A DNA stretch of 18,676 nucleotides from JALYXS01 sp051003795 (GTDB lineage Bacteria > Acidobacteriota > Terriglobia > Bryobacterales > Bryobacteraceae). The DNA is taken from assembly GCA_051003795.1 (NCBI GenBank), contig JBPCKZ010000160.1, forward strand, positions 1 through 18,676, in the 5' to 3' direction. The notes below the pieces were generated by a model. It saw only the letters and a program-made list of their open reading frames with translations, searched no databases and was not told where the DNA came from. Shown here one piece after another: positions 8,330-16,060 of the stretch. Made by a program: the position numbers and the translations under genes. How positions within the stretch are numbered: the stretch's first letter is position 1; each line of letters opens with the position of its first letter.

Positions 8330-9220
8330 ATGATGCGGTTTCCCGAAAACATTTCCGACGAACTCCGAGCTAAATTTAAAGACCCTGCCATCACTGCACT
8401 TCTGGGTACGCAATCCGTTTTCTGTGCTGGCGCGACTACCCGAGTTTCGTTCCCACACAGCGTCATGGCGGGCGTTATGGAAGAACTGTCCGTTTCCGTC
8501 GCGAGTACCTGGCAGGCCGCAATCACATCCGCATCTGTCGCCGCTTCCGGGTTGACGGTTCCACCATCTTGGAATCCCTTACTGGCGGTGGGAAAGATCG
8601 GTAATGAGCTCGTTGAGGCGATCCGGGTTCTATGCGAGATTACCCCAGAGGTCGAGGCAGCCTGTGAGCGACTCGCAGCATTAGGTTGGGCACTCCCCAT
8701 GGACCTTGGGCCACGCGAGATTGTGGATCTTGCTGTATCCCGAAGCGACAAAGAAATCGATGAGATGATGACGGAATACTACGTCGAAGACGAGTATTCC
8801 CAACTCCAAGCCGTTTGGGATCGCTTGCGTGAGGCATCTAACCTTATCGCTTGGTCAGCACTTCTGGAGGAAGCATTCGATGCTTTTCTACGTGGTCATT
8901 TTCAGTTACCAGTACCGGCATTGCTAATTATCTTGGAAGGTGTCATGGCTGCTGAATGCGGCAAGCTCCTTACTCACGAAATAAGAGTCGCAAATTATGT
9001 AACGAAGTGGAGTTCGAAAGCGAAACCCAAGAGCATTGAAGCCTTAACTCGGCGTTCGGCCGAGATTTTTGTGGCTTCAGTATTCGCGCACAGTGATTTC
9101 ACCTTACCTGTCGTAGCGGGCATCAAGCGTAACCGAATTCTTCACGGAAGAGATGTCGGGCCGTGGGCGATGGTAGCGTCAGTGCAGCTATTTGCGGTAC
9201 TCGATATCATCAGGAAATAA
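8330..9220 (+). CDS. Unknown protein with C-terminal HEPN-like R-x4-H motif
   Basis: I do not recognise a named family. The product is 296 residues, with no signal peptide or convincing membrane segment. It looks mostly alpha-helical. The C-terminus reads GIKRNRILHGRD, giving Arg267-x4-His272 inside the block RNRILHG. This matches the R-x4-6-H motif of HEPN-fold RNases (many toxins, abortive-infection proteins and CRISPR/RM accessory proteins) and the similar NRHxILHG block of some uncharacterised proteins. The start is ATG at 8330 or 8333; a G-run at 8322-8327 gives the second good spacing. Codon choice is more AT-ending than that of gyrA or thrC, and a decayed IS lies downstream, which suggests acquired DNA. 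No nucleotidyltransferase (MNT) antitoxin gene is adjacent. HEPN membership is inferred from one motif. Confidence 0.75.
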   Translation: MMRFPENISDELRAKFKDPAITALLGTQSVFCAGATTRVSFPHSVMAGVMEELSVSVASTWQAAITSASVAASGLTVPPSWNPLLAVGKIGNELVEAIRVLCEITPEVEAACERLAALGWALPMDLGPREIVDLAVSRSDKEIDEMMTEYYVEDEYSQLQAVWDRLREASNLIAWSALLEEAFDAFLRGHFQLPVPALLIILEGVMAAECGKLLTHEIRVANYVTKWSSKAKPKSIEALTRRSAEIFVASVFAHSDFTLPVVAGIKRNRILHGRDVGPWAMVASVQLFAVLDIIRK

Positions 9221-9309
9221 TGAGAAGCGGAAGAAAGGAACTGGGTGAAAGGGCTGAGATAATCACGTGGTGAGGAATAGCCCATTGAGCAGGGCGGAAG
9301 TTTTGCTTA

Positions 9310-9748
9310 AATTGAAATAAAACTTGCTGGCCGCAAGCCCGACCACTCTATGAAGCGCCCGGGGCCGATCTCGGTCTTCTCCATCCAGCGCCGGACAAAA
9401 TCGACGATCTGCTCCCGCACGTCGTGCGGCACCCAGACGCCGGTCAGAGTTCCCCAAAGTTTTTTTTTGACGCGACGTGCTCCCATCAGTTCCGCCAGGA
9501 CTTCACCCTTCGTCTGGATCTTTTTCTCCGGATACTCGATCCGTTCCTGTTCGGCATTGTGGACGCGTCCGCCCTTCTGCTCGAAGGCGGCGGCGCCGTT
9601 CTCAAAGAACTCCTTTTGCCAGCGATAGAAACCGTCGGTTGCAGGCCCAGTTCTTCGCACAAATCCGAAACCGCCACGTTCTCCAAAAGACGCCGCCTGA
9701 GAATCGCCACCTTTCCTCTGCTGTATAGTGCTACCGTTGCTTCTTCAT
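9310..9748 (-). pseudogene. IS3-family transposase remnant (OrfA and start of OrfB)
   Basis: The minus strand carries pieces of an IS3-type transposase in several frames. From an ATG at 9748 it reads MKKQR, then an in-frame TAG at 9733-9731, then HYTAEE. One base appears lost before KVAILRRRLLENVAVSDLC and EELGLQPT. Another shift precedes FYRWQKEFFENGAAAFEQK. After KGEVLAELM a further shift gives EHVASKKNFGEL with a stop, and the OrfB-like TGVWVPHDVREQIVDF follows in the -1 frame across a run of nine A (plus-strand T at 9460-9468). The OrfB fragment breaks again at about 9325 (GLAASKFY) and the rest, including the DDE domain, is missing. Clearly inactive. Confidence 0.8.
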
Positions 9749-9885
9749 GCGTTCTCTCCCTTATCTTAACGGCGGAACGCTTTCCTCCATTTCCAGCTGA
9801 TAGGACAAGGGCAGGCGCGATTACGAGCTTTTCCCTAGCGCAATGAACCAAAAGTACCAGCTCAGATTGAAGCTAATGGCCTATT

Positions 9886-10311
9886 GTGAGCGGCGCGTTT
9901 TCAACCGATCATGGAATTGTGACCGGGTTCCCTGACTTCTCCACCACTCAAGATCGACGAAACACCAGCCGTTTTCCCATGGATCGCGAGGTCCGCTATC
10001 GCATTCTCGAAACGCGGAAACATCATCCGCAGTGCGCCGGGAAGACTCTCGATATGAGCAGCAAGGGCATTCTCTTCGAGACGGTGGACGCGGTGCCGGT
10101 TGGCAAGCGGCTGGAGATCTCCGTCAACTGGCCGGCGCAGCTCAACAAGACATGCCGGCTCAAGTTTGTCGCGCTGGCGAAGGTGGTCTGGTCCGACGGG
10201 AAACGGGTCGCGGTGACCATCGAGCGGCATGAATTTCGCACGCAGGGGGCGAACAACTTCGCGCCTATCGCTGAAGTGGATCTTCGACCCAGGGCGGTGT
10301 CGCCTCGATAA
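9886..10311 (+). CDS. PilZ-domain protein (putative c-di-GMP receptor)
   Basis: A small single-domain PilZ protein, about 141 residues from a GTG at 9886 or about 130 from a GTG at 9919. Both c-di-GMP-binding motifs are seen: R-x3-R as R25-NTS-R29 (RRNTSRFP), and D-x-S-x-x-G as D56-MSSK-G61 followed by ILFET. The later strands (VALAKVVWSDGKRVAVTIE) fit the PilZ beta barrel. No output domain is attached, so it would act by binding a partner. An in-frame ATG at 9979 would remove the arginine motif and is unlikely. Its 3' end overlaps the convergent ThyX-like gene by 47 bp. The target process is unknown; the polysaccharide genes further right are one possibility, an inference only. Confidence 0.83.
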   Translation: MSGAFSTDHGIVTGFPDFSTTQDRRNTSRFPMDREVRYRILETRKHHPQCAGKTLDMSSKGILFETVDAVPVGKRLEISVNWPAQLNKTCRLKFVALAKVVWSDGKRVAVTIERHEFRTQGANNFAPIAEVDLRPRAVSPR

Positions 10312-11695
10312 GCTTTCCCAGCTCCGGCTCTTGCTCCTCGATTTTTTCCTTCATGAGCCAAGCGATCTCGCGATAGCTGAAGTGGCCTTTGACGCCGCTG
10401 CGGACCCGGGCAATATATTCGGCTTCGGCGAAATCCATTTTGAACAGGAATCTGGAACGAGCGCCGAAAGGCAGCAGGTACTCCGCCCCGGGGGCCGGCA
10501 ACGCGTGCAACGCAGCCAATCCCGCTTCCATTGCCGATTCGTACACGTCTTTGACTCCGGCGGGCTCGAGCGAACCTGGAGTGTCATATCCCAGGTTTCC
10601 ACTGAATGCCTGCCTGAACTGCTGGCAGCGGCGGTGCCGGTGAAGATCCCGGTACGCGCCGATATCGATGACCATATCGAAGACGTACTGCCCTCCGCGG
10701 AAACCGCGCAACAGGTCGTCGCGGCGAGTGCGCGACTGCGTAGCGACCGCCAGCACTTCCGCGCGCATTGCCGGATTCCAGCTACACGCGAGATCGTAAA
10801 GCTCACGGAAGGGACGGGCGGTGACGGAATAAAGCAGCGTCGCGACGATCTCGCCGAGCGCCCCGGTCGGCCGGATGAGATCGACTCGTTCGGGCCGGCC
10901 ATTGGCGTTTCCAGAAGCAATCGGAAGATTCTGTTCGGCCCACAACCGGAGATCCGCGCGCGATTGCAAGAGATACGCATCCGGCTCCGCGTGGCGGGCG
11001 AGCGTTGGCGCGAGGGGTTCGCCGACGGCCTCGTCCCAAACGCAATCGGGCGCGTCGGCGCAAGCCGCGGCCATCTCATCGCCCAAACTGCGTAGTTCCT
11101 CATACTCCGATACGCGCAGCCGCTTGATCTGCCTTTCGAGAGTGCGGATGCTGGTCACCTGCCCCACGTTGGTCGGAATGCCCCAGAACAGCAGGTAGCG
11201 GGCGACATCGAACCCGCGGGCGGCCAGATTGCGCCGGTACGCGTCTTCTTTCATCCGCTCCGGCTTGGGTAGGGTTGACCGGAGGTATTCACAGGTCTTC
11301 AAATTGATTTCGGCGTAAGCTTGCAGCAGCTTGCGGCCGGCGTCCTGGTAGACTTGCGCCTGTTCCGGCGTAAATTCCGCGGGCGTGATGAATCCCGCGC
11401 CGGAGAAATCCTGATATCGCGACGATTTCGCCTGGCCATCCCACAGCGCCTCGTCCTCGATCTCGCTGGCGGCGAGCTCGGATATGCCTTCGAAGCACAG
11501 AACGGCGTGGCCGAGATCGGCGATCGATTGGTGCCCGTATTGGAAATAGTAGCTTTCAAGGAACTTCTGGGCGTTGTGGGAGCGGACCCAATCGAGCGAT
11601 TGGCGGATGGAATCCGGAGAGCGGCTGTAGCGGGCGAGCGCATAAGCGCACTTCTCGGGAGGCATGGGCGCGACCGTGACGACCCTTTTCACCAC
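10265..11695 (-). CDS. Double-length ThyX-like (FAD-dependent thymidylate synthase family) protein
   Basis: The protein has 476 residues, about twice the usual 220-300 of ThyX, and appears to be two fused ThyX-type halves. Half one has YGHQSIADLGH (53-63) and QAKSSRYQDFS (88-98) but no RHR motif. Half two has LHRHRRCQQFRQ, with Arg353-His354-Arg355 in the position of the ThyX motif RHRxxS, but Gln358 replaces the serine. It ends with a ThyX-like block, EYLLPFGARSRFLFKM, then HFSYREIAWLM. Canonical ThyX methylates dUMP using FAD, NADPH and methylenetetrahydrofolate. Whether this variant does so is uncertain because the activating serine is absent. Long forms of this kind occur in Acidobacteria (from memory). 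The start is GTG at 11695; ATG at 11665 is an alternative. It is divergent from nnr across 35 bp. Confidence 0.8.
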   Translation of the reverse strand: MVKRVVTVAPMPPEKCAYALARYSRSPDSIRQSLDWVRSHNAQKFLESYYFQYGHQSIADLGHAVLCFEGISELAASEIEDEALWDGQAKSSRYQDFSGAGFITPAEFTPEQAQVYQDAGRKLLQAYAEINLKTCEYLRSTLPKPERMKEDAYRRNLAARGFDVARYLLFWGIPTNVGQVTSIRTLERQIKRLRVSEYEELRSLGDEMAAACADAPDCVWDEAVGEPLAPTLARHAEPDAYLLQSRADLRLWAEQNLPIASGNANGRPERVDLIRPTGALGEIVATLLYSVTARPFRELYDLACSWNPAMRAEVLAVATQSRTRRDDLLRGFRGGQYVFDMVIDIGAYRDLHRHRRCQQFRQAFSGNLGYDTPGSLEPAGVKDVYESAMEAGLAALHALPAPGAEYLLPFGARSRFLFKMDFAEAEYIARVRSGVKGHFSYREIAWLMKEKIEEQEPELGKLIEATPPWVEDPLQR

Positions 11696-11720
11696 GTTTT
11701 CACCACGCTATGATAGCGTG
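11686..11720. promoter_or_regulatory. Tandem 11-bp repeat and 17-bp palindrome between divergent genes
   Basis: TTTTCACCACG occurs twice head to tail (11686-11696, 11697-11707). It overlaps a perfect inverted repeat CACGCTA-TGA-TAGCGTG (11704-11720, 7-bp arms). The block covers the thyX-like start and ends 10 bp before the nnr start. TATGAT (11709-11714) inside the palindrome could be a -10 box for nnr, and its complement TATCAT one for thyX-like. An operator acting on both genes is plausible but unproven. Confidence 0.45.
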
Positions 11721-11730
11721 CAAATTGACC

Positions 11731-13254
11731 ATGCCTCCATCCAAAGTACTCACCGCCGCCCAGATGCAGGCCGTGGACCGGCGCACGTCCGAACTTGGCA
11801 TCCCCGGCATCGTGCTGATGGAAAATGCCGGCCAGCGTGTCGTCGAGTTTCTTGTCGACAGGTTCGGGCCGCTTTCGTCGCAGCGAATCGTGGTCTTCTG
11901 CGGAAAAGGGAATAACGGAGGCGATGGGATGGTGGCCGCGCGCCAAATTTACACGCGCTTCCGCCCGAAAGCGCTGCACGTGATCTTGACTGGAGACCCC
12001 GGCGATCTCAAGGGCGACGCGGCACGGAACTTTCAGATGCTCAAGGCGTGTGGCTGCCCTTTCCAATTGGCGCTGGATGCAAAGGTGGAAGCACCCATGC
12101 ACGCCGCCACCATCGTCGTCGATGCGCTGCTCGGCACGGGTCTAAAAGGCCCGGCAGCCGGCCCGATCCTCGACGGCATTCGTGCCATCAATAACGGTTT
12201 CCCCGACGCGAAGATCGTTGCGGTCGATATCCCGTCGGGAATACCGAGCGATTCCATCTCGATTGCGGGCGAGTACGTTCGCGCGGGATATACGGTCACG
12301 TTCACGGCCCCAAAGGTCAGCCAAACGCTCCCCCCCACCTGCGACGCCATGGGCGAATTGATCGTACGGCCCATCGGAAGCCCGCCCGAACTCTACCAGG
12401 ACGACGAGTCGATTTTCCTGGCCTTGGTGGAACCCGGAACCTTCCGGGAACTGCTGGCGCCCCGGCCGGCGGATTCGAATAAAGGCACGTTCGGCCACGC
12501 CTTGATCTGGGCGGGATCGCGGGGCAAGACGGGCGCCGCCGCCATGGCGGGGATCGCGGCATTGCGCGCCGGAGCCGGGCTGGTCACCGTCGCCTCGGAG
12601 CAATCCGCGATTGACGCCATCGCGGCCCACTCACCCGAAGTCATGACCGCGCCCCTCGCCCCAGGCACGCCGCCCGATCCCCGCCACAAAACGGTGTTCG
12701 CCATGGGCCCGGGATTAGGCGAAAATCCCGAAACCGTAAAATTCGTCCGTGAACTCTTTTCCGAAGCCGGTTTACCGGCGGTCGCCGACGCCGACGCCCT
12801 TAACGCCATCGCAGGCACGGACTGGCGTGGCGGCGTCCATCTGCGCGTGCTCACCCCCCATCCAGGAGAGATGAGCCGGCTTTGCGGGAAGAGTATTGCC
12901 GGGATCGAGAGCGATCGCGTCGGCGTGGCGCGCGGCTTCGCTCAAGAACGCAACGTGCATCTGGTGCTGAAAGGACAACGCACTCTCATCGCGTTTCCAG
13001 ACGGCCGCGTGTGGATCAATCCCACCGGATCGCCGTCCATGGCGACCGGCGGCACGGGCGACATTCTGACGGGCATTATTACCGGATTTCTCGCGCAATT
13101 CCCCAAGCAGCCGGACCTGGCCATTGCCGCGGCCGTATATCTACACGGCTTGTCGGGGCAACTCGCTGCCGCGGAGTTGGGCGAGAAATGCATGGTTGCG
13201 ACCGACCTCCTGAAATTTCTTCCAGCCGCGATGCATGCCTGCGCGAATCTATAA
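11731..13254 (+). CDS. nnr: Bifunctional NAD(P)HX repair enzyme (epimerase and ADP-dependent dehydratase)
   Basis: Repairs hydrated NADH and NADPH. The N-terminal YjeF_N domain interconverts the R and S hydrates, and the C-terminal ribokinase-like domain dehydrates the S form using ADP. The product has 507 residues, about the family size. The N-domain carries the loop CGKGNNGGDG at 57-66. The C-domain starts near residue 250 (NKGTFGHALIWAGS) and shows TPHPGEM at 375-381 and the glycine-rich ATGGTGDILTGI at about 438-449. The ATG at 11731 was preferred over the in-frame ATG at 11710, which lies inside the palindrome and adds seven unconserved residues. Its 3' end overlaps tsaE by 20 bp in another frame. 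nnr next to tsaE is a common bacterial arrangement. Confidence 0.95.
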   Translation: MPPSKVLTAAQMQAVDRRTSELGIPGIVLMENAGQRVVEFLVDRFGPLSSQRIVVFCGKGNNGGDGMVAARQIYTRFRPKALHVILTGDPGDLKGDAARNFQMLKACGCPFQLALDAKVEAPMHAATIVVDALLGTGLKGPAAGPILDGIRAINNGFPDAKIVAVDIPSGIPSDSISIAGEYVRAGYTVTFTAPKVSQTLPPTCDAMGELIVRPIGSPPELYQDDESIFLALVEPGTFRELLAPRPADSNKGTFGHALIWAGSRGKTGAAAMAGIAALRAGAGLVTVASEQSAIDAIAAHSPEVMTAPLAPGTPPDPRHKTVFAMGPGLGENPETVKFVRELFSEAGLPAVADADALNAIAGTDWRGGVHLRVLTPHPGEMSRLCGKSIAGIESDRVGVARGFAQERNVHLVLKGQRTLIAFPDGRVWINPTGSPSMATGGTGDILTGIITGFLAQFPKQPDLAIAAAVYLHGLSGQLAAAELGEKCMVATDLLKFLPAAMHACANL

Positions 13255-13675
13255 AACGGCATCGGAAGAAGAGACCATCGCGCTTGGGCAGCGACTCGCG
13301 AGCGAATTGCCCGCGGGTGTCGTGTTGCTGATCGGTAATCTGGGGGCGGGGAAGACCACGCTCGTGAAAGGCATCGTTTCCGGCCTGGGCGCCGCGGCGG
13401 TCGAGGAAGTCTCCAGCCCCACCTTCACGCTGATCCACGAATACGGCGGAATTCGCGGCGCGCCGAAGGTCTTTCATATCGACCTATACCGCCTCGAGAC
13501 CGAGCGCGAAGTGGAATCGCTTGGGTTGGACGACTTATTCGACAGCCATTCGCTCGTGCTGATCGAATGGGGTGAGCGCTTCCCGCGCTTGATGCCACGA
13601 CGCCGCACCGAGATCCGTCTGCTCCCGATTAACGATGAGGGGCGCGAAATTGCTGTAACCTACAAAACGGAATGA
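13235..13675 (+). CDS. tsaE: tRNA threonylcarbamoyladenosine biosynthesis ATPase TsaE
   Basis: ATPase partner of TsaB and TsaD in making N6-threonylcarbamoyladenosine at position 37 of ANN-decoding tRNAs. The product has 146 residues, the usual size. The P-loop is GNLGAGKTT at 34-42, followed by SSPTFTLIHEY (60-70), HIDLYRLE, and the Walker B-like LVLIEWGER. The ATG at 13235 begins inside nnr (20-bp overlap), and the family N-terminus fits this start. The stop overlaps the next ATG as ATGA (13672-13675), which suggests translational coupling. tsaB and tsaD are not in the window. Confidence 0.94.
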   Translation: MPARIYKTASEEETIALGQRLASELPAGVVLLIGNLGAGKTTLVKGIVSGLGAAAVEEVSSPTFTLIHEYGGIRGAPKVFHIDLYRLETEREVESLGLDDLFDSHSLVLIEWGERFPRLMPRRRTEIRLLPINDEGREIAVTYKTE

Positions 13676-14445
13676 ATGAAACGCGGGATTGGGCACTGAT
13701 CCTTGGATCGAGCAGCGGCTTCGGCGAGGCCGTTTCCCTGGAACTCGCCGGACAGGGCATGAATATTTTCGGCGTCCACCTGGATCGCCGGGAAACCCTG
13801 CCGCACGCGGCGGAGGTCGAGGAGAAAATCCGAAGCCTGGGCCGCGAATCGATTTTCTTCAACGGAAACGCGGCCGATCCCGGGAAGCGGAAGGAAATTG
13901 TGGCTCGAATCGTCGAAACGCGGGCTCAGGTCCGGGTCGTTCTGCATTCGCTCGCGTTCGGGGCTCTGAAGCCGCTGGTCGGCCCGGATGCCGCCAGCCA
14001 GCGGCAAGTGGAAATGACTGCCGACGTCATGGGCCATAGCCTGGTCTATTGGGTACAGGAGCTTATGGCGAATCGACTGATCGGCCGGGGCGGACGGATT
14101 TACGCGATGACCAGTGAAGGCGGCGGAAAAGCGATCCCGCAATATGGGCCGGTTTCCGCCGCGAAAGCCGTGCTCGAATGCCACATCCGCCAGTTGGCGC
14201 TGGAACTCGCGCCGCACGGCATCACGGCGAATGCGATCCTCGCGGGAGTGACCGATACGCCCGCGCTTCGGAAAATTCCGGGGAACGATAAGCTGATGGA
14301 GATCGCGCTATTCCGCAATCCGCACGGACGGCTCACCACCCCGGTCGACGTGGCGAAATGCATCGGGGTTCTGTGCCATGAGAACACCTACTGGATGACC
14401 GGAAACACGATTCGCGTCGATGGCGGCGAAGGCTCGGTCGCATGA
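13672..14445 (+). CDS. Short-chain dehydrogenase, enoyl-ACP reductase-like
   Basis: A 257-residue Rossmann-fold SDR. The nucleotide-binding motif is LGSSSGFG (Gly12, Gly16, Gly18). Instead of the classical Y-x3-K it has Tyr158-x6-Lys165 (YGPVSAAK), the spacing used by enoyl-ACP reductases of the FabI and FabL types. The block LHSLAFG at 91-97 matches the HSxxF region of those enzymes. The likely reaction is NAD(P)H-dependent reduction of a trans-2-enoyl-ACP in fatty acid elongation, but the exact substrate is not shown, so I give no symbol. It is coupled by 4-bp ATGA overlaps to both tsaE upstream and the DinB gene downstream. Other fatty-acid genes are not in the window. A different SDR function remains possible. 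Confidence 0.82.
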   Translation: MNETRDWALILGSSSGFGEAVSLELAGQGMNIFGVHLDRRETLPHAAEVEEKIRSLGRESIFFNGNAADPGKRKEIVARIVETRAQVRVVLHSLAFGALKPLVGPDAASQRQVEMTADVMGHSLVYWVQELMANRLIGRGGRIYAMTSEGGGKAIPQYGPVSAAKAVLECHIRQLALELAPHGITANAILAGVTDTPALRKIPGNDKLMEIALFRNPHGRLTTPVDVAKCIGVLCHENTYWMTGNTIRVDGGEGSVA

Positions 14446-14954
14446 CGGCGCCCGCGATTACACAACTGGAAGCCACACCCGAAATTCTGCGCGCTTTGCT
14501 CGACGGCATTACGGCGGAGCAGGCGCAATGGAAGCCCGCGCCGGATCGCTTCTCTCTCGCCGAAGCGATCGAGCATCTCTCGCATGTGGAAAGCCGGGCT
14601 TTTCGGGCGCGCGTCGAGATGATGGTCAATGAAAATAATCCGGCAATCGAGGAATACGATCAGAAAGCCCATGCGGCCGCCGGCGCCTACTCCGGCCGGG
14701 ACGCGGAGGATTCCTTCGACCACTGGGAAGAACAGCGCGAAGATAACATCGCGTATCTGTCGGGCTTGCCCGCGCAGGCTATCGCGCGGACGGGAATGCA
14801 CCGGAACCTGGGCTCAATCACCATCGGCGAACTGCTGAACGAATGGGCATTTCACGATCTGGGCCACATCCGCCAGATCGCCGAGTTGGTGCGGACCATT
14901 CTGTACTACCCCAACATGGGGGCGTTCCGCGCCGAATATACGGTCCATCCCTAA
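14442..14954 (+). CDS. DinB-family metal-binding protein
   Basis: A 170-residue four-helix-bundle protein of the DinB/YfiT superfamily, whose members are mostly metal-dependent thiol transferases or of unknown function. The expected three-histidine metal site is visible: His48 (or His45) in EAIEHLSHVESR, and His138 with His142 in FHDLGHIRQIAEL. There is no signal peptide. Its ATG overlaps the SDR stop (ATGA, 14442-14445), making it the last gene of a four-gene plus-strand operon. The stop is only 8 bp from the convergent gmd stop, with no obvious hairpin between them. The substrate is unknown. Confidence 0.88.
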   Translation: MTAPAITQLEATPEILRALLDGITAEQAQWKPAPDRFSLAEAIEHLSHVESRAFRARVEMMVNENNPAIEEYDQKAHAAAGAYSGRDAEDSFDHWEEQREDNIAYLSGLPAQAIARTGMHRNLGSITIGELLNEWAFHDLGHIRQIAELVRTILYYPNMGAFRAEYTVHP

Positions 14955-14962
14955 ACCTAAAG

Positions 14963-15991
14963 TCAGGCCGTAATCGTTTCGAAATGCCGGTGCGGCGCGA
15001 TGGAATGGCCCATGCCGCGGGTTGCCGCCTCCAGGTCGTTTTTCACCATCTCTCGAATTAACGATTCGAACGAATAGGTCGGCTCCCAGCCGAGCACGCG
15101 CCGCGCCTTGCTGAAATCGCCGATCAGCAGATCGACTTCGGCGGGACGATAGAAGCGTTCGTCCACTTTCACGAAGTCGCGATAATCCAAATCCGCCTCG
15201 GAAAAGGCCCGCTCGCAGAATTCGCGCACGGTGTGGGTCTGGCCGGTCGCGATCACGTAATCGCCGGGTTCGGAATGCTGCAACATCATGTGCATGGCCC
15301 GGACGAAGTCGGCGGCATGCCCCCAATCCCGCCGCGCGTCCAGATTGCCGAGACGCAGTTCCGCGGCAAGCCCAAGCTTGATCCGGGCAACGCCACTGGT
15401 GATTTTGCGCGTCGCGAACTCGAACCCGCGCCGGGGACCCTCGTGATTGAAGAGAATGCCATTGCAGCAGAACATATCGTACGCTTCCCGGTAGTTCAAG
15501 CTCAGATAGAAGCCGCCCACCTTGCTAATCCCGTATGGGCTGCGCGGGTGGAAGGGAGTGGTCTCGCGCTGCGGCGCCTCCTGAACCTTGCCGAACATTT
15601 CGCTCGAACCGGCGAAGTAAAAGCGGCATTGGGGACGCAGCTCGCGCAAGGCGGCAAGCATGTAATGCGTCCCGTTGATATTCGTGTTCATGGTTGAAAA
15701 ACCGTCGCTAAAACTCTCCGCCACGAAACTTTGTGCCGCCAGGTGGTAGCATTCGTCGAAGTCTATCCTGCTCACCACGTGAAAGATACTCGGATAACTC
15801 TCGAGGCTGGCGGGATGCAGCGTAATCTGGTCCAGAAGATGGCCGATGCGGCCGAAGCGGCGGTCCGGTTCCTCCAGCGCCACGCGGCGGACCAGGCCGT
15901 GCACTTCGTAACCGAGGCCCAGAAGATATTCCGCGAGATAGCTGCCGTCCTGTCCGGTAATGCCGGTGATTAGGGCCTTTTTCTTTGACAT
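14963..15991 (-). CDS. gmd: GDP-mannose 4,6-dehydratase
   Basis: Converts GDP-D-mannose to GDP-4-dehydro-6-deoxy-D-mannose, the branch point to GDP-fucose, GDP-rhamnose and related surface sugars. The product has 342 residues, the family size. The NAD(P)-binding motif is GITGQDGSYLAE (Gly10, Gly13, Gly16). The active-site region shows FAGSSEMFG with Ser129/Ser130 and Glu131, and Tyr153-x3-Lys157 in SPYGISK. Family blocks NHEGPRRGFEFATRKIT and LGNLDARRDWGHAADFV are present; the usual Ser in NHESPRRG is Gly here. No GDP-fucose synthase or GDP-rhamnose reductase is adjacent, so the final sugar is not determined. It is divergent from the MBOAT gene across 69 bp, which contains a good -10 box. Confidence 0.94.
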   Translation of the reverse strand: MSKKKALITGITGQDGSYLAEYLLGLGYEVHGLVRRVALEEPDRRFGRIGHLLDQITLHPASLESYPSIFHVVSRIDFDECYHLAAQSFVAESFSDGFSTMNTNINGTHYMLAALRELRPQCRFYFAGSSEMFGKVQEAPQRETTPFHPRSPYGISKVGGFYLSLNYREAYDMFCCNGILFNHEGPRRGFEFATRKITSGVARIKLGLAAELRLGNLDARRDWGHAADFVRAMHMMLQHSEPGDYVIATGQTHTVREFCERAFSEADLDYRDFVKVDERFYRPAEVDLLIGDFSKARRVLGWEPTYSFESLIREMVKNDLEAATRGMGHSIAPHRHFETITA

Positions 15992-16038
15992 CGATGGCCT
16001 GCGAGTTTATTGAGACACGGAGCGAATATCCACACTGT

Positions 16039-16044
16039 ATTATA
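16039..16044 (-). promoter_or_regulatory. Candidate -10 element for gmd
   Basis: TATAAT on the minus strand in the 69-bp divergent gap gives an expected start near 16032 and a leader of about 40 nt before the gmd ATG at 15991. The hexamer at 17-bp distance (ACAGCA) is a weak -35 match. A plus-strand promoter for the MBOAT gene in the same gap is not obvious. Confidence 0.4.
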
Positions 16045-16060
16045 GGCGCTCGCATCGGCG

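Noticed and set aside
9420..9850. Plus-strand 140-residue frame over the IS3 remnant
   Set aside because: The recognisable transposase blocks are all on the minus strand; this is an antisense shadow.
10229..11095. 288-codon plus-strand frame opposite the ThyX-like gene
   Set aside because: Shadow of the minus-strand gene, whose ThyX-type motifs are clear.
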